Source: Rutidosis leptorrhynchoides
Taxonomy: Eukaryota; Streptophyta; Magnoliopsida; Asterales; Asteraceae
Assembly: GCF_046630445.1 (NCBI RefSeq)
Contig: NC_092338.1
Location: forward strand, 203,391,501 to 203,455,500
Direction: 5' to 3'
Length of the DNA stretch: 64,000 nt
This document shows, in pieces, positions 26,648 to 37,828 of the stretch. The notes beneath the pieces were generated by a model. It ran no database searches. It had not been told where the DNA came from and saw only the letters and a list, made by a program, of their open reading frames with translations. The translations under genes were made by a program, and so were the position numbers. Within the stretch, counting starts at the first letter, position 1. Every line of letters starts with the position of its first letter.

Positions 26648-27274
26648 ATCTATTGGGCCTAACAAACTCCATCCAAAGTACCAGATGCTTTAGTACTTCG
26701 AAATTTATATCATATCCGAAGGGTGTCCCGGAATGATGGGGATATTCTTATATATGCATCTTGTTAATGTCGGTTACCAGGTGTTCACCATATGAATGAT
26801 TTTTATCTCTATGTATGGGATGTGTATTGAAATATGAAATCTTGTGGTCTATTATTATGATTTGATATATATAGGTTAAACCTATAACTCACCAACATTT
26901 TTATTGACGTTTTAAGCATGTTTATTCTCAGGTGATTATTAAGAGCTTCCGCTGTCGCATACTTAAATAAGGACGAGATTTGGAGTCCATGCTTGTATGA
27001 TATTATGTAAAAACTGCATTCAAGAAACTTATTTTGTTGTAACATATTTGTATTGTAAACCATTATGTAATGGTCGTGTGTAAACAGGATATTTTAGATT
27101 ATCATTATTTGATAATCTACGTAAAGCTTTTTAAACCTTTATTGATGAAATAAAGGTTATGGTTTGTTTTAAAATGAATGCAGTCTTTGAAAAACGTCTC
27201 ATATAGAGGTCAAAACCTCGCAACGAAATCAATTAATATGGAACGTTTTTAATCAATAAGAACGGGACATTTCA
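26643..27274 (+). repeat. Element B LTR, copy 3, last 632 bases only
   Basis: It corresponds base for base in length to 22567-23198 of LTR copy 2. The join to the protease coding region is at GATAG (26643-26647), present at both parental sites. It ends CATTTCA at 27274, followed by the AAGAT duplication. Confidence 0.9.
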
Positions 27275-27279
27275 AAGAT
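27275..27279. repeat. Target-site duplication of element B, right copy (AAGAT)
   Basis: Identical to 10093-10097, on the other side of the element B block. Confidence 0.9.
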
Positions 27280-28183
27280 GAGGCTCTCAAAGAGGAGAAT
27301 ATTTCTCATGAACACTTGAACATTCTCGTCTCTCGATTCGAGGTTAAGGAGACTGGACTCCGATACTTCGCCAGAAGAATTTGGGTGCCTAGTTATGGGG
27401 ATTTGCGAAGCCTCATTCTAGACGAAGCCCACAAGTCAAGATATTCGATTCATCCAGGAGCCGGTAAAATGTACCACGATCTCAAGGAACAGTATTGGTG
27501 GCCAAATCTTAAGAAGGATGTTGCAACTTATGTTGGGAAGTGTTTGACTTGTTCAAAGGATAAGGCCAAACATCAGAGGCCATCTGGGTTACTTCAGCAA
27601 CCATAAATCCCGCAATGGAAGTGGGAAAGGATAACGATGGACTTCATTACGAAACTACCAAAGACGGTGGACGGATACGATACCATATGGGTTATCGTTG
27701 ACCGTCTTACCAAATCTGCACACTTCTTAGCCATGAAAGAAATGGATACGATGGAGAAACTCGCACAACTATACATAAAGGAAATTGTATCTCATCATGG
27801 TGTGCCCTTATCGATTATTTCAGACCGAGATGCCCATTTTGCTTCCAGATTTTGGTGTTCCTTGCAAGAAGCCTTGGGGACTCGTCTCGACATGAGTACT
27901 GCGTATCACCCACAGACCGACGTACAAAGCGAACGCACGATTCAGACTTTGAAGGACATGTTGCTTGCTTGTGTTATTGATTTCGGAAAGGCTTGGGAAA
28001 GGCATTTTCCGCTATCTAAATTCTTTTACAACAACAGTTATCATTCGAGTATTAATGCCGCACCTTTCGAAGCGTTGTATGGCCGCAAATGCCGTTCTCC
28101 TATTTGTTGGGCCGAAGTAGGTGAAAAGTAAATCACCGAACCCGAGTTAGTCCATGAAACAACCTAGAAGATTGTCCAAATTC
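27280..28183 (+). pseudogene. Element A pol, 3' part: integrase (decayed, truncated)
   Basis: The pol reading left at 10097 continues here. The zinc-binding part (HPGAGKMYHDL, then CLTCSKDKAKHQ) and the catalytic core motifs [16 protein letters not shown] and the SERTIQT glutamate are all present. The Gly before QSE is Val. Stops lie at 27604 (after LLQQP), 28129 and about 28165. At about 28181-28184 the sequence changes from the integrase C-terminal segment to copia gag, so A's integrase tail and any chromodomain are lost. Confidence 0.9.
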
Positions 28184-30706
28184 CAGTTGCAGATTATCAT
28201 CCGGATACTGGTATACCAATTCCAGTCTATGAACTTTCTAGTGATAAACGTGAGAGAGCTCAGGGTGAAATAGAGGCAAAGAACATTATTATGCAAGCTA
28301 TCCCGTATGAATTGTTTGAAAATGTTGATAGAAACACAACAGAAAAAGATATATGGGATGAGATCAAACGACAGCAAGAAGGTTATGACATGTCAGATGT
28401 TAATAAACTGAATAAGGCTCTGGGATTTTATGAAGACTTCAAGCAGGAACCTGATGAACCACTCAAGGATACCTATCGTCATTTCAATGGTGTTCTCAAT
28501 GAGTTGAAAAGGTGAAAGATCATAAAAGTAAATGCTGAAGTCAACATGAAATTTCTCAAAAAGCTCAATGCTGATTGGCTTCCTTATGGAACCATTGTTT
28601 GATCAACCAAAGAGATTGATAAGATGACTATTCATGAGCTTGTTGGAGTTCTTATGCATTACTAACCTGAAGTGTCTAAACTTCAAGAAGGAAGAAGGGA
28701 GTCATCTCCAAGTGATCCTCTTGCTCTCATTGCCAAAAAGAAGAGCAAATCATTTACGACTTTCAAAAGCTTATCCAAGAAAGTGCTTGTTGAAGATTCA
28801 ACTGATTCTGAAGAATTGAATCTGTCTGAGGTTAATGATTCTCACCTTGAATTAGTCAAGATGGCAGCCATGTTCACAAAAGCCTTGAACAAATAAAAAT
28901 TCAAAGGCAAATCAAGCAATCAACGCAAGAATTCATCATCTTCCTCGTACTACAAGAAAGTTGATCAATCAAAACAACAACAAACTGCTGATGATTCCAA
29001 GAAGGATGATTCAATCTGTTTCAATTGTGGCAAAGCTGGTCATTATTCTCGTGAATGCAAAATGCCTAAGAAGAAGGATGCAGCGTACTACAAGAAGAAA
29101 ATGTTGTTGGCTAAGATTGTAGAAATTGGGGGAGAGCTGAAACCGGTTGATGATACTTGGTTTAACTGGACTGACGATTCAGATTCAGAGGTTGAACATG
29201 CAAATGTTTGCAAGGTGACTAAGCTCATCAAAACTACGGAAGCAATGGCGAATTCTGACTCAGCATCTGATGATGATGAGGTACAATCATCTGAAATTCC
29301 ACCTGATTTTATCAAAGTGCAAAATGACATGATGAAGAATTTGGTCTCAATGTCAAAAGAAGTCAGAGGTTTAAAATCTAAAAACAAGGTTTTAAAAGAT
29401 AAAATCAAACATTTTGAGACCAAACCATCTTCATCTAAATTACAATCGAAACTGCAAAGATTGACTGTCCAACTCAGCTCCACGGAAACTGAGTTGGAAG
29501 ATCTTAAAGAATCAGTTCATCCGATTAAGGTCGAAAGGACAGATTATCGTCTAAAATCGGAACGACTTGCATAAAAAGTTCAATTTCTAGAAAAAGATCT
29601 TTCTGATTTGAAAACTCAAGATGAACCCACACTTTCAAAGCTAAACAGGAAAATTATTCAATTGGAAAACTCCATCATTGAAAAGGACTCCGAAATCTCT
29701 CCGTTGTCAAAAGAGTCTTTTCAAATGAAAGCACAACTTGCTCGATATGAGGAAAAACTCTATCGAACAGATCAATCCAAAGCTATCATGAATATGGAAC
29801 TTTCAAAACAAACGATTTTCATGAATAGACCAAAAACAATTCATGGTGACAAGTGGGGGTTGGGTTATGAAGATCCTAAGATCTTAGAAAATGCTTCCAA
29901 AAAGATTCCAGGATTATATCATTCTGATTATTTTCAAGCTGGTTTACCATATCATTTTATGCATGCTTCTGATGCTGATTTTGATTATATTATTGTTAAT
30001 CGCAAATCTCAAAAATACCATCAAATTAGCTTAATGTATGAAAAAATCAATGCTAAAATGGGTAAATCAAATCCTGATTTCTTGAAGGAACTTGTTGAAA
30101 CTGAAAAGAATATGCAACATGAAAATTATGTGCCTAAGCGTAGACTGGTTTATATTCCAACACTCATGCTAGAAAAATACATTTTAATGCTTAAGAATGA
30201 AGTGTTTAACAAACCTAGTTCTAGCATTATTGCCATAGATGAGGTGTTTGATGAACCAACTTTTGATGTGAAACCAATTCTACCCGCTTTGCCTGCATGT
30301 TCTGATAATGTTTACCATGAAGACCTAGCACATGAATTAACTGTCTTCTTTGAGATAGAATCCCTAGGTCAAACTGATTTAGATGTAAAGATAGAAGCTC
30401 GAGATAAACCAACTCCTGTAAACCTGATAGACTTTGACAAACCAATTGATCCTTTGAATGAATTTTATACGAACTTACCTATTGTACAAAACTTGAAACG
30501 TATACAAGGTGAAGTTGAACAGGGAAACGTTGAATTTCAACTTAAGTGTCAATCATTAGAACAAATGCTTGCTTTGTGTGATAAATTGCCTCCACTTCCT
30601 AAGAAAGAATGTACTTATGATTTTAAGGAAGGTGAAGTGATAGTTTCTATAGAGGAATTATGTCTTGAGATTAAGAGCTTAAAACAAAAAATAATTCAAC
30701 TGAAAT
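28184..30706 (+). pseudogene. Copia gag: capsid part, zinc knuckle, coiled coil (decayed)
   Basis: The frame is continuous from the junction (DTGIPIPVYELSSDK) through the UBN2-type gag motif (NTTEKDIWDEIKRQ). Stops lie at 28513, 28600, 28663, 28894 and 29572. The zinc knuckle CFNCGKAGHYSREC is at about 29020-29060. After the knuckle comes an unusually long stretch (29062-30706) rich in K, E, L and S, with heptad-like leucines (SKLNRKIIQLENSIIEKDSE). Its middle (GYEDPKILENASKKIPGLYH) looks folded rather than coiled. Long post-knuckle extensions are known in SIRE-type elements. A stop at 30706 ends this part, but the same frame continues at 30748. Confidence 0.8.
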
Positions 30707-30708
30707 AG

Positions 30709-33430
30709 GCTAACAAACTTAAGCAATCATCCATTGTTGAAACCATTATGTGTACAAGTGTTGGTGGGATGACTAAGAAGGGGAAGGGGACAACAACATC
30801 TAAGGATGTAAAACCCATTACTATTCTTAAAAACCCACTACGTTCTCAATTTGGAAACCGTGTTTCAAAAGTTGCACCTTCAACACAATTTGTTGTCAAG
30901 ATAGTTCATTCTCAAAATGGTTCTGTGTTAACTGAAAAGATTCCTATGATTCCAATGTCAAATCAATCAAAGGAAAGTCTTTTACAAAAATCAGTCAAGT
31001 CAACACAACACAAGAGTCCAAAACCTGATTTGAGTGAGTATGATGCAAAGGAACGTAAAATCAAATTAGAAATTTTGCAAAATCAATCATCTCATGTGTC
31101 AACTGAAAAGTTTGGACGTCTAACTAACAGAGGTGTTTTTCGTGTCACATGTTATAATCTAAATTTGACTTACAAGTCTGTATGGGTTCCTAAGTCCACG
31201 ACTAAGAAAGTAGCAACTAAACCAAAGAAATCTGCTAGTCGACCTAGGAAATCATCTCATGTTTTTCGATTTTCGTCTGTGAACAAAACATCTACTTGGA
31301 ATAAGTTGTGTGTTAAGACTTCTGATAACGATGTATAACTAGATATTGCGTATGATGCTTCATGCAATGTGGTTTTAAATGATGCTTTATTGTCTAAGTT
31401 GCATGATGCTTTACGTGATAATCTCATTGTTGATCCAAAGTTTATTGTTGGTACTAACCGAAAAGGACCCAAGAAACTTTGGGTACTTAAACTCTAGGAA
31501 ATGAACGTTTACAGGGTTTCGACGTCTGTGTTTGGTATATCGATTCTGGTTATTCTCGACACATGACGGGCGATAAATCCTTGCTTGTCAATTTCATTGA
31601 CAAATTCCTAGGAACGGTTACTTTTAGAAATGATGAGATTGCAGCAATAACGGGTTATGGAGATTTTGTGAAGAATGGCATAACGATCAAACGGGTCTCA
31701 TATGTTGAGGGTTCGGGATGCAGTTTATTTAGTGTTATCCAGTTTTATGATGGAGATCTCAAAGTTTTGTTTGAACGCCATCAATGCTCGGTGCAATCCA
31801 CCGATGGAAACGATCTCCTTATTGGTAAACGTTGTGCTTCACTTTATACTATTGACCTCAATGATGCACCATTACATGGAACCATGTGTTTGGTCACTCG
31901 TTCAACGAAGGAGAATTCATGGTTATGGCATCACCGGATGTCTCACCTGAATTACAAGGGTATTAATTGACTAGTCTCTAAAGACTTAGTTGATGGTATT
32001 CCAAGCTTTCAATATGATAAGCATCATGTGTGTCTATCATGTGCGATGGGTAAGCTGAAATGGACTTCTCATCCGCCTAAGCAACACCCCAGTACTTCAT
32101 CGTCCTTGCAATTATTGCATATGGACTTATGTGGACCCATGAGGATTTATAGTCTTGGTGGCAGGAAACATATGCTTGTTATTGTTGATGACTATACCCG
32201 ATTTACATGGATTTTCCTTCTACGAACAAAGTCAGAAACCCCCGCCATTATCATTGAGTTTATTAAAAAGACTTAATGCTCTTTTAACAAACATGTTAAG
32301 AGTATTCGAACTGATAATGGGACGGAATTTAAGAATGACCTGCTTGATAGTTATTTGAAAGCCCAAGACATTGAACATCAGTTCTCTGCTGCACGAACCT
32401 CTCAACAGAATGGAGTAGTCGAACGACGTAATCGTACGTTGTGCGAAGCAGCTTGAACGATGCTTGCTTACTCCAAACTACCTCCGAAAATGTGGGGGGA
32501 AGCCATATCTACTGCATGTTATACCCAAAATAGCTGCATCATTAATAAACGTTTTGATAAAACTCCTTATGAGTTACTATATGGTAGACGCCCGAATGTC
32601 AAATATTTCCGTGTCTTTGGTTGTATATGCTATGTGCTTAACGATTTTGACAGCCTTGGAAAGTTTAATCCACATGGCGATCAGGCCATATTTCTTGGTT
32701 ATTCTTCGAACAAAGTTACCTATCGTGTTTATCACAAACGGACAAAGATGATCAAGGAAAGCATTAATGTAAGGTTCGATGAATTATCGAGAATGGCTTT
32801 TGAATAACTCAGTTCAAAACCTGATCCTAACCTGGCTATTACTTCCTCCGCGCAAAACTCAATTTTCTTGAAGAAGGGTGTTCCTACGGTTACAACAGAG
32901 GAACTGGATATCTTGTTTGATAGTCTTTATGCTCCTCAACGAACTTCAAATGTTCAAACCGTAGGGGTTACACCATCACAGTCAACTACAGTGTAGACTC
33001 AATCAAGTTTTTTTGATGAAGATACAACACCAACTGATTCACCTATTGTTTCTTCATCCTCCCTCCCACCTCCAGATACAGATAATCTTGAACCAATTTA
33101 AGATTCATCAGTTGATATAACTCCAGTTATTTCTCCAGATACTCAATTGAATCTATTAGATGATGTTACATCAGATCAAGCGGATCAAGGCTCAACGTCA
33201 ACAACGGTTGTTGTTCCAACGGATACCACTGAAGTACAACCTCTTCCACATAACAACCGATGGACTAAAAGTCATCCAATTGATCTTATCATTAGTGATG
33301 CATCTGCTCCAGTCACAACTCGAAGGGTGACTCGGAATATGTGTTTATACAATGCCTTTCTTAGTTAGATTGAACCAACAACGGTTGCTCAAGATTTACT
33401 AGATCCGAACTAGGTAGTAGCAATGCAAGA
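30709..33430 (+). pseudogene. Copia pol, first part: linker, protease, integrase (decayed)
   Basis: After a lysine-rich linker (30748-31338) the frame shifts before the protease motif WYIDSGYSRHMTG (about 31530-31570). Then come the GAG-pre-integrase segment (LWHHRMSHLNYKGIN), CLSCAMGKLKW, and integrase core motifs LLHMDLCGPM, RTDNGTEFKN and the QQNGVVERRN glutamate. Stops interrupt at 31968, 32274 and 32454. The stretch 32808-33440 is the S/T/P-rich linker to RT, also with stops. Confidence 0.88.
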
Positions 33431-33444
33431 AGAGATAAGTCAAT

Positions 33445-34891
33445 TTGATTCTTTTGAAAGTATGGCAATTAGTTCCAAGACCAACGGGTCAACGACCAAT
33501 AGGGGTTAAGTGGATTTTTAAGAACAAGAAGGATTCTGATGGAATTGTGGTTCGTAATAAGGCACGTCTTATGGCCAAGGGATATCGACAACAAGAGGGT
33601 ATTGATTATGACGAAATGTTTGCTCCGGTTGCTAGGATTGAGGCTATTCGTCTTTTCTTTGCATTTGCTTCTCACATGAAGTTCACGGTGTTTCAAATGG
33701 ATGTCAAAACTACTTTTCTGAATGGTCATCTTCAAGAGGAAGTTTATGTTGATCAACAAGAAGGCTTTGTCGATCTCATTCATCCAAACCACGTCTATTA
33801 CTTGGAGAAAACTTTATATGCTCTGAAGCAAGCACCGCTTGCATGGTACGAGACCTTGACAAAGTATTTGCTGGACAATGGCTTCTCTGGTGGAACGATT
33901 GATAAAATGCTATTCATCTGTAAAAACCACGGTCACATTCTCTTGGTTCAAATTTACGTTGATGACATTATTTTTGGTTCCACATCCTTGGCCTTATGCA
34001 AAGAATTTGGTGACCTTATGGCAAACAAATTCGAAATGAGCATGCTTGACCAGTTAAATTTCTTCTTGGGGTTACAAGTAAAACAATTACCAAATGGGAT
34101 TTTTATTAGTCAAACAAAGTATATCAATGATATGCTAAAATGTTTTAAAATGACTGATTTAAAAGCAATGACAACCCTAATGAGGACTTTACTGGATACT
34201 GATGCTAATGGGGAACCCTTTGACATAACGCTTTATCGAAGCATGGTTGGTTCTTTAATGTATCTGACTGCAAGTCGACCAGACATTACACTTGCTGTAA
34301 CTATATGTGCCCGCTTTCAGTCTAACCCTAAGAAATCTCACTCCAAAGCGGTTGTTAGGATTTTTAAGTACCTTAAAGGTACACCTAACCTTGGGATCTG
34401 GTATCCTCATGGATCCGATTTCAATCTTACTGCTTATACTGATGCAGATCATGGCGGTTGCCATGTTGATAGGAAAAGCACATCTGGATCAATTCAGATG
34501 TTGGGGAATAGGCTAGTTGGCTGGTCATCCAAAAAGCAGAACTGTGTGTCTTTATCAATAGCTGAGTCTGAGTACATTGCTGCAGCTCACTGTTGTTCAC
34601 AAGTTTTGTGGATGCAAACTCAACTTTTGGACTATGGCTTTAAGATTTCTAAGACCCCAATTTACTGTGATTCACAAAGTGCTATTGCAATTACGAGCAA
34701 CCCAGCATTCTAAGACTAAACACATTGATATTCGTTATCATTTCATTAAGGACCATGTAGAAAAAGGGGATGTAGAGTTATACTTTGTGCCTACCAAAGT
34801 GCAATTAGCTGACATGTTCACTAATCCCTTAGATGAACTTAGGCTAAATTTCTTGATCAAAGAAATTGGCATGGTAGAGTATAGTGCTTGA
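33445..34891 (+). pseudogene. Copia RT and RNase H (frameshifted near the end)
   Basis: The longest open stretch of this element. It has [33 protein letters not shown], the catalytic [11 protein letters not shown] and, for RNase [22 protein letters not shown] and YCDSQSAI. The frame stops at 34713 just after SNPAF. The rest (KTKHIDIRYHFI to the TAG/TGA at 34891) is in another frame because of a small indel near 34705. The catalytic residues are intact. Confidence 0.9.
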
Positions 34892-35194
34892 CATTCCTTA
34901 GATCTATTGGGACTTATACTTGGGATCTTGGTTTAGGGGGAGTAGATACATTCTAGGGGGAGCAACTATTCCTTTTGCTTTAGATAACATCTTTCAAGGG
35001 GGAGCCATACTTTTAGATTTATGTTAACTACCTGGGATTAAATTTCAATGGTTACGAAAGGGGGAGGTAACTCATTGATATCATATTTCAAGGAGGAGTT
35101 AACTCATTTTCATGGGAATATATCAAAATGGTGATTTATTTTCTTGTATATCACATTTTGAGGGGGAGAAAACGGGAGAAAATGAAAAGAAAAC
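34892..35194 (+). other. Copia 3' untranslated region with repeated purine blocks
   Basis: GGGGGAG-type purine blocks recur at about 34936, 34956, 34999, 35060, 35093 and 35161, each after a short T-rich piece. In SIRE-type elements such blocks lie between pol and the 3' LTR. The last, longest purine run (35161-35193) directly precedes the proposed LTR start. Confidence 0.7.
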
Positions 35195-36590
35195 TGTTTT
35201 TCAATAGTGAATTTCATAAATTCTTTGTTTTTATCTGAAACAATTCACTAAGGCTTGTATACATCTCAGTATGCAACTCATTTTAACAATTGGTATCACT
35301 GAAGATTTGTACTTTGTACATAATTCAATATTTTCTAAGTACAAATCTTGTTTTGACAAAACTCATAAAAATTAGAAAAGATAAAATCCAAAAATATTTG
35401 AATTTTACTGAATAAATGCTAAATTTAGCATTATACCGAATCTGACAACCAAATGTACAGATTCAGTAAGTCAAAAATTTTCAATAATTGTCTCAAAAAT
35501 ATTTTTCATGAAAAGATTCAAATGAATATTGAGAGGAAAAGTCAATTTGTCAAGATTTGAAGTTAAATTGATAAAGTTTTGAATAGTGGACTGTATTCGG
35601 TATAATAGGCCCTTTCAGTAAAGCCCATTCGGTATTTTATCTTCGGTATCTATAAAAGGAGGGTCAAAGTCAAACCAACTCTCTTACTATTCTTAATTAC
35701 CTACCGAGTCTGACTGAACATACCGAATCTGCCCAATCTACCGAGTCCGTCCTTCTCTTTCTTCAAATCTTTGGTATATTTTCATTTTAATCAATGCTTA
35801 AGATACATAATTGTAGATCTGAGATAATTAAGTGTTTATCAACCAGAAAAGATCAAAATAACTGGATTATGACTTTTAATTTTGAAATATTGTTGATTAT
35901 ACCGAATCTGAGTCGTACTCTTTTAATCTTTGATTAAAGTCAATTGATTTGGATAATTAACATAAAATCTTGTCTAATCTGAGTTAAATTTGATTGATCT
36001 ATCATTTGACCGAGTCTGATTACATGGTTAATTGCTTATTTGATGGATTCTGTATATACCGAATGTGTTCTATCTACAGTACCGAGTCTGTTCAAACAAT
36101 TAACATGTTGCTATGCTTTAATTGAGTGGTTAATTGATTTTAGTTGTGTTCTTGCATGATATGTGATAGAATATGCATGTTTGAGTGACTTTCTGTTAAT
36201 TTTGAAGATACCGAATCTGTTCTTGTCTTGATACCGAGTCTTAACATGCTTATTCTGGATCTTTTTGAATTGAAAACTCAACACTCATTTGGTTTCCAAA
36301 TCTTAAAATTTTTGGTATACCGAATCTGCTTAATTGTATTTAAAATTGACTAAGTGTTGTTCTGATTCTTTGTGTTATATAATTGACTTTATATGATGAC
36401 TTTATACTGTAATGAATATCATATGAATGTCATGTTTGTCAATTACTTGTGCATATTTGAAATAAATGGTGTTTTTAACTTAGAAAAACCATAAAAATTA
36501 TAAAATTAGAAAAATACAAAGGATTTTAAAGGCAAATAAGAATAGAGATATGTGCTTTATGTTGAATATCTTTTGGTCTTCTATTTCTTA
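35195..36590 (+). repeat. Probable copia 3' LTR
   Basis: TGTTTTTC at 35195 follows a long purine run. A good TATA box is at 35651. At least eleven copies of a TACCGARTCTG motif are spread over 35434-36328. There is no second LTR to compare with, so neither end is proven, and the right end in particular is a guess. No primer site is visible after it. Confidence 0.5.
35651..35662 (+). promoter_or_regulatory. TATA box in the probable copia LTR
   Basis: TATAAAAGGAGG, followed about 30 bases on by a pyrimidine-rich CTCTCTTACTATTC that could hold the transcription start. Confidence 0.6.
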
Positions 36591-36603
36591 TTCATACAGC
36601 TAA

Positions 36604-37078
36604 ATGGTGAAAAATCACTTCATCAACTCTAAAACCAACATTCCTTGCAATTTCTGGACTGCAATTCTATAGAGGCATACACTATGGCCTGCTCTAAGCT
36701 CAACTGTCAATATACCAGTAACAGATCTGGAGCTACTTAATAGAACATTAGGTTTGTGGAAGCTGCACAACCTACTGCTGAAAATCCAGAAGGAACTCAA
36801 GCTCGATTTGAATTTCATTTAAGGGTTGTTCAAGGGATGAGGAGTATCACTAAGGCTGATTTCAGGAGGATCTTCATACTTCCTATTGTACAGAATGCTC
36901 CTGCTTTCCCTGTTACTCAGCAAATGATGAACGCAATCTTCGATCTTGGTTATGTTGGAGCTACTAATGTTCCACCGGCTAAGTTCCAGAAGAAATATCT
37001 GTACTCAAGGTGGTATGTGATCTTCTCAATCATCAACAGATGTTTGCCTTTTTATTGTCCTCTATTCCATTTTAAATG
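36604..37078 (+). pseudogene. Unassigned leader-type ORF remnant after the copia LTR
   Basis: From ATG 36604 a frame runs with a TAG near 36670, then a shift near 36745, then open to 37078. The second part (RFEFHLRVVQGMRSITKADF, then NRCL near the end) looks like a real globular protein. I think it resembles the N-terminal ORF that precedes gag in some Asteraceae retroelements, but I cannot name it. The ATG follows a splice-acceptor-like TCTTATTCATACAG. Lying downstream of an LTR in the same orientation, it could be the start of a second internal region, that is, the remains of a tandem copy. Confidence 0.4.
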
Positions 37079-37828
37079 AATTCTATCATTTTGGTTTGTT
37101 TCTCAATTTATGTCCTTTCCAAGGTAACAATAATTTCGGTATTAACACCTAGTTTTATCGTTCATAAATATGTATAAACATGATTTTGAGTTCATTTAAT
37201 TAAAAATTTTGAAAAATTTTACTAGAATTGGGTAGTAAGTATATAAGACTAGGGCTGTTCTTTATTATCAGAGAGCACTAGATTCTAATACAACTACTAC
37301 GTTACTAGTATTTTTAATGGTAACCAAGTGTTTAAATAAAAAAATTTTAAAATCCGAAAGAATTTTACCCCCTTCCCACACTTAAGATCTTGCAATGCCC
37401 TCATTTGCAAGAAATCAGTAACAATTTAAATTATTGAGGGTGATTAGCGTAGAAAAATGATTAAATTTTACCAAAGTTTCCAAACATATTGTTGTTTGTG
37501 TTGAATGATAAATGGTGCACATCATTTGTTCATTCCGTCTTGTTGTTACATCACATTTATTTTTCATCTTGTCGTCAAAATTAGTTGCTTTTGCTGAACT
37601 TAATGCCAGTCTTTGAAAATGCGTTGTTTTACCTTGTTGTGTACATAAGATAAACTGCAAACATATATACATATTTTTGAAGTTTGGTATATTACCCCAC
37701 ATTCAAAAATTATTAAAATCTAATAATAAAAGTTAGAAAATTATAAAAACTATTACAATATCAACATAAGTGCTAAATGTAGTAACATTACAAAAATAAA
37801 ATAAATAAAACTAAATAAACTAGGGTTG
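37079..37828. other. Junction zone between copia-side remnant and Athila 3' end
   Basis: AT-rich with no gene. From about 37260 it appears to belong to the minus-strand Athila element. The minus strand reads TGTGGGAAGGGGG at about 37368-37380, a polypurine-like stretch. The Athila 3' LTR that should follow to the left is absent. The exact breakpoint, somewhere in 37080-37330, is not visible to me. Confidence 0.45.

Larger units (their letters stand above)
10098..27274 (+). mobile_element. Element B: Ty3/gypsy chromovirus as a partial tandem dimer
   Basis: The order is LTR (10098-13346), complete internal region (13347-19948), LTR (19949-23198), second internal region cut off in the protease (23199 to about 26643), then the last 632 bases of a third LTR (26643-27274). 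One AAGAT duplication flanks the whole block, so it behaves as one insertion in element A. The chromodomain-like C-terminus and Met-tRNA primer site place it in the chromovirus branch, probably Tekay-like. Each internal copy carries two extra ORFs ahead of gag. Confidence 0.9.
28184..36600 (+). mobile_element. 5'-truncated Ty1/copia element, SIRE/Maximus-like
   Basis: It begins inside gag, with no 5' LTR or primer site. The order zinc knuckle, long coiled-coil segment, protease, integrase, RT, RNase H is the copia order. Several GGGGGAG purine blocks after pol are typical of the SIRE group. A probable 3' LTR follows from about 35195. The right limit is uncertain because a further ORF remnant follows at 36604. 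Confidence 0.75.

Noticed and set aside
37415..37702. 95-codon minus-strand ORF at the Athila 3' end
   Set aside because: AT-rich 3' untranslated region, no motif, no similarity to the Athila ORF.
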